The notes under the pieces are model-generated. The model did not search any database, had not been told where the DNA came from, and saw nothing but the letters and a program-made list of their open reading frames with translations. Of a stretch of DNA of 64,000 nucleotides, positions 62,804-64,000 are shown in pieces (position 1 is the stretch's first letter; each line of letters starts with the position of its first letter). The stretch spans positions 98,672-162,671 of the forward strand of contig NZ_RQVR01000010.1 of assembly GCF_003865365.1 (NCBI RefSeq), read 5' to 3'. The DNA comes from Flavobacterium macacae (GTDB lineage Bacteria; Bacteroidota; Bacteroidia; Flavobacteriales; Flavobacteriaceae). The translations under genes were made by a program, and so were the position numbers.

Positions 62804-62845
62804 AACCAGTTAAATTGTCTTAAAAACAGCAATTTAGCTGGTTTT
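62804..62845 (+). terminator. Rho-independent terminator (14-bp stem)
   Basis: AACCAGTTAAATTG (62804-62817) pairs with CAATTTAGCTGGTT (62830-62843), one mismatch, followed by TTTTTC. It is downstream of the Avs1-like operon by ~280 bp and just before the second direct repeat. An A-rich flank gives some effect on the minus strand too. Confidence 0.7.
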
Positions 62846-62891
62846 TCATTTGCAGCTACTTTGCGGTGTTTGCAGATGTTCACACTTTTTT

Positions 62892-62914
62892 TGTACCCCA
62901 TTTGTACCTCGAAA
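62892..62914 (+). repeat. 23-bp direct repeat, copy 2
   Basis: TGTACC-CC-ATTTGTACCTCGAAA, 195 bp after copy 1 and about 100 bp before the HTH gene. See copy 1 for the comparison. Confidence 0.65.
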
Positions 62915-63011
62915 AAAATCTTCTCAAAATCAAGATTTTTCGGCGAAATTATGGCACACAGAGACACACATAGACACATTGGCACACAAAAAGCCATCTA
63001 TGAGCTCAAAC

Positions 63012-63563
63012 ATGAAAATTATCAGAATTTGCGAATTCTGCAGGGAACAGTTTACCGCAAAAACGACGCGTACAAAATACTGTTCGCACCGATGCAACAG
63101 CAGGGCCTATAAACTAAAGGACCGTAATGAAAAAGTCGAAGCCAGCAACCAGGAAACCGCAGCAAATTTTAGTGCCGATTTGGAAAGGATTAGGCTACGA
63201 GAATTCTTGAATATTACCCAAGCGAGCCTTCTTTTAGGAATTAGCAGGCGGACAATTTACAGGCTAATTGACCGAGGAGAACTGAACATCGCCAAGTACG
63301 GCACAAGATCGGTAGTCAGAAAATGCGATCTCGAAACCTTCTTCGCCATACCGATAGTCGAAGCGACGATGAAACCCCTGCAGGAATTTCCTGGGATTGA
63401 CAACTGCTACAGCATAGGAGAGATCCAAAAGAAATTCAGCATTTCGCCAGCAGGGCTTTACCTTCTGCTGCAGCGGCAGGGAATAAGCAAATATACCGTG
63501 GGCAAGTACACCTATGTGGCAAAAACAGACATTGATCTAATTCTTAATTGTGCCAGAATATGA
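63012..63563 (+). CDS. Zinc-finger/helix-turn-helix protein of integrative elements (excisionase-like)
   Basis: 183 residues from ATG 63012; the longer frame starting at 62850 crosses the second direct repeat and is unlike a protein. N-terminal zinc motif Cys7/Cys10 and Cys24/Cys28 (CEFC, CSHRC), first MerR/Xis-type HTH (ASLLLGISRRTIYRLIDRGELNIAKYGTRSVVRKCDLE), then a second HTH (SIGEIQKKFSISPAGLYLLLQRQGISKYTVGKYTYVAKTDIDLIL). Found next to integrases in Bacteroidota islands. Its stop overlaps the integrase start (ATGA). Confidence 0.9.
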   Translation: MKIIRICEFCREQFTAKTTRTKYCSHRCNSRAYKLKDRNEKVEASNQETAANFSADLERIRLREFLNITQASLLLGISRRTIYRLIDRGELNIAKYGTRSVVRKCDLETFFAIPIVEATMKPLQEFPGIDNCYSIGEIQKKFSISPAGLYLLLQRQGISKYTVGKYTYVAKTDIDLILNCARI

Positions 63564-64000
63564 AAAGGATAAGAGTCACATTGCGAAAAAAAAGTATATC
63601 AAATGGGAAGCTCTCGCTGTACCTTGATTATTACCCACCCTTCTTTAATTCCGAGTCTGGAAATTATTCGAGGCGTGAATTTTTAAAGCTGTACCTGATA
63701 GCCAAGCCGTCAAGCCAGATCGAGAAGATCCTGAATGCCGAAAACCTGCACCGGGCGGAACTTATCTGTTCCAGAAGGCAGAACGAGGTGAACAAGGAAT
63801 TTATCTACACCCCGTTTGAATTGGAAGAGCTGAAGAAAAAGGAAATAGGCAGAAAGTCTTTCCTGGATTTCTTTAAGAAGGAGGCCTCGCTACGCACCGG
63901 CAAAAACCTGGCCCTTTGGGAAAGTGCGATCAAGCATTTCGAGAAATTTCTCAAGAACAGGGACCTCCTGTTTGAAGAGGTGGATGCAGACCTGATCGAG
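63560..64000 (+). CDS. Tyrosine-type site-specific integrase, cut by window end
   Basis: ATG at 63560 and open to the window end (147 codons seen). Translation begins KRIRVTLRKKSISNGKLSLYLDYYPPFF, an arm-type DNA-binding start, followed by RREFLKLYLIAKPSSQIEKILNAENL and FLDFFKKEASLRTGKNLALWESAIKHFEKFLKN, a SAM-like core-binding domain. The catalytic domain (R-K-H-R-Y) lies outside the window. With the HTH gene it marks the right end of a mobile island. Confidence 0.85.
   Translation, partial: MKRIRVTLRKKSISNGKLSLYLDYYPPFFNSESGNYSRREFLKLYLIAKPSSQIEKILNAENLHRAELICSRRQNEVNKEFIYTPFELEELKKKEIGRKSFLDFFKKEASLRTGKNLALWESAIKHFEKFLKNRDLLFEEVDADLIE

Noticed and set aside
1..64000. CRISPR arrays, tRNA/rRNA genes, transposases
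   Set aside because: No regular repeat-spacer array, no tRNA-like or rRNA-like sequence, and no transposase domain was seen on reading through.

Overview
The window reads as Bacteroidota DNA. The main signs are housekeeping-type promoters of the TTG-N19-TAnnTTTG class (clearest at 51124-51153), a bacillithiol-linked YtxJ protein, Bacteroidota-type small families (DUF6642, DUF2007, a GreA-like C-terminal protein), and a zinc-finger/helix-turn-helix protein coupled to a tyrosine integrase at the right edge. No rRNA, tRNA, CRISPR array or transposase was seen. The whole stretch looks like cargo of a genomic island or integrative element, with an oxidative-damage repair block in the middle and defence modules on both flanks.

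Layout. (1) 1-1.3 kb: the end of an SMC-like ATPase and a TOPRIM protein, resembling the JetC/JetD pair of Wadjet systems. (2) 1.6-6.4 kb: an HxlR/short-chain dehydrogenase pair and three AraC regulators. (3) 6.5-46 kb: a long, almost entirely minus-strand block with seven MsrA and four MsrB methionine sulfoxide reductases, three thioredoxins, two CPGC redoxins, thioredoxin reductase, DsbD, a Cys-form VPGUxxT/MsrA-like fusion, SelO, YtxJ, an alpha/beta hydrolase-OsmC fusion, two AhpD-like proteins, EgtB and EgtD (ergothioneine), ferritin, an RclC/YkgB-like (DUF417) membrane protein, Kup and CorA. Second copies of basic enzymes (GAPDH, RpiA, CysS, thiolase) sit among them. Two ECF sigma/zinc anti-sigma pairs lie at 35-36 kb and 43-45 kb.

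(4) 46.5-50.6 kb: a SnoaL-like lipoprotein, a Crp/Fnr regulator, and a second HxlR gene divergent from an F420-reductase-like gene and two SDRs. (5) 51-54 kb: a HipB/HipA pair followed by a possible PD-(D/E)xK nuclease. (6) 54-62.5 kb: a flavin oxidoreductase, then an operon of an MBL-fold hydrolase, a 1718-residue trypsin-like protease/STAND NTPase and two small homologous proteins, which matches a type 1 AVAST antiphage system. (7) 62.5-64 kb: 23-bp direct repeats, a terminator, the HTH gene and the start of an integrase.

How the parts work together. Ten sites upstream of minus-strand stress genes share the form TGTAAGG-N16-(G/T)AC-N-AAG with exactly constant spacing. One lies upstream of the first ECF sigma gene, others upstream of gap, trxB, trx, ferritin, msr and redoxin genes. 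The adjacent anti-sigma factors carry H-x3-C-x2-C zinc motifs plus an upstream Cys, as in RsrA. I infer a thiol-sensing ECF regulon, analogous to SigR/RsrA, that drives repair of oxidised methionine and cysteine. The Msr load, the RclC-like protein and the spare copies of oxidation-sensitive enzymes suggest hypochlorous acid or related chlorine species as the stress; this last step is inference.
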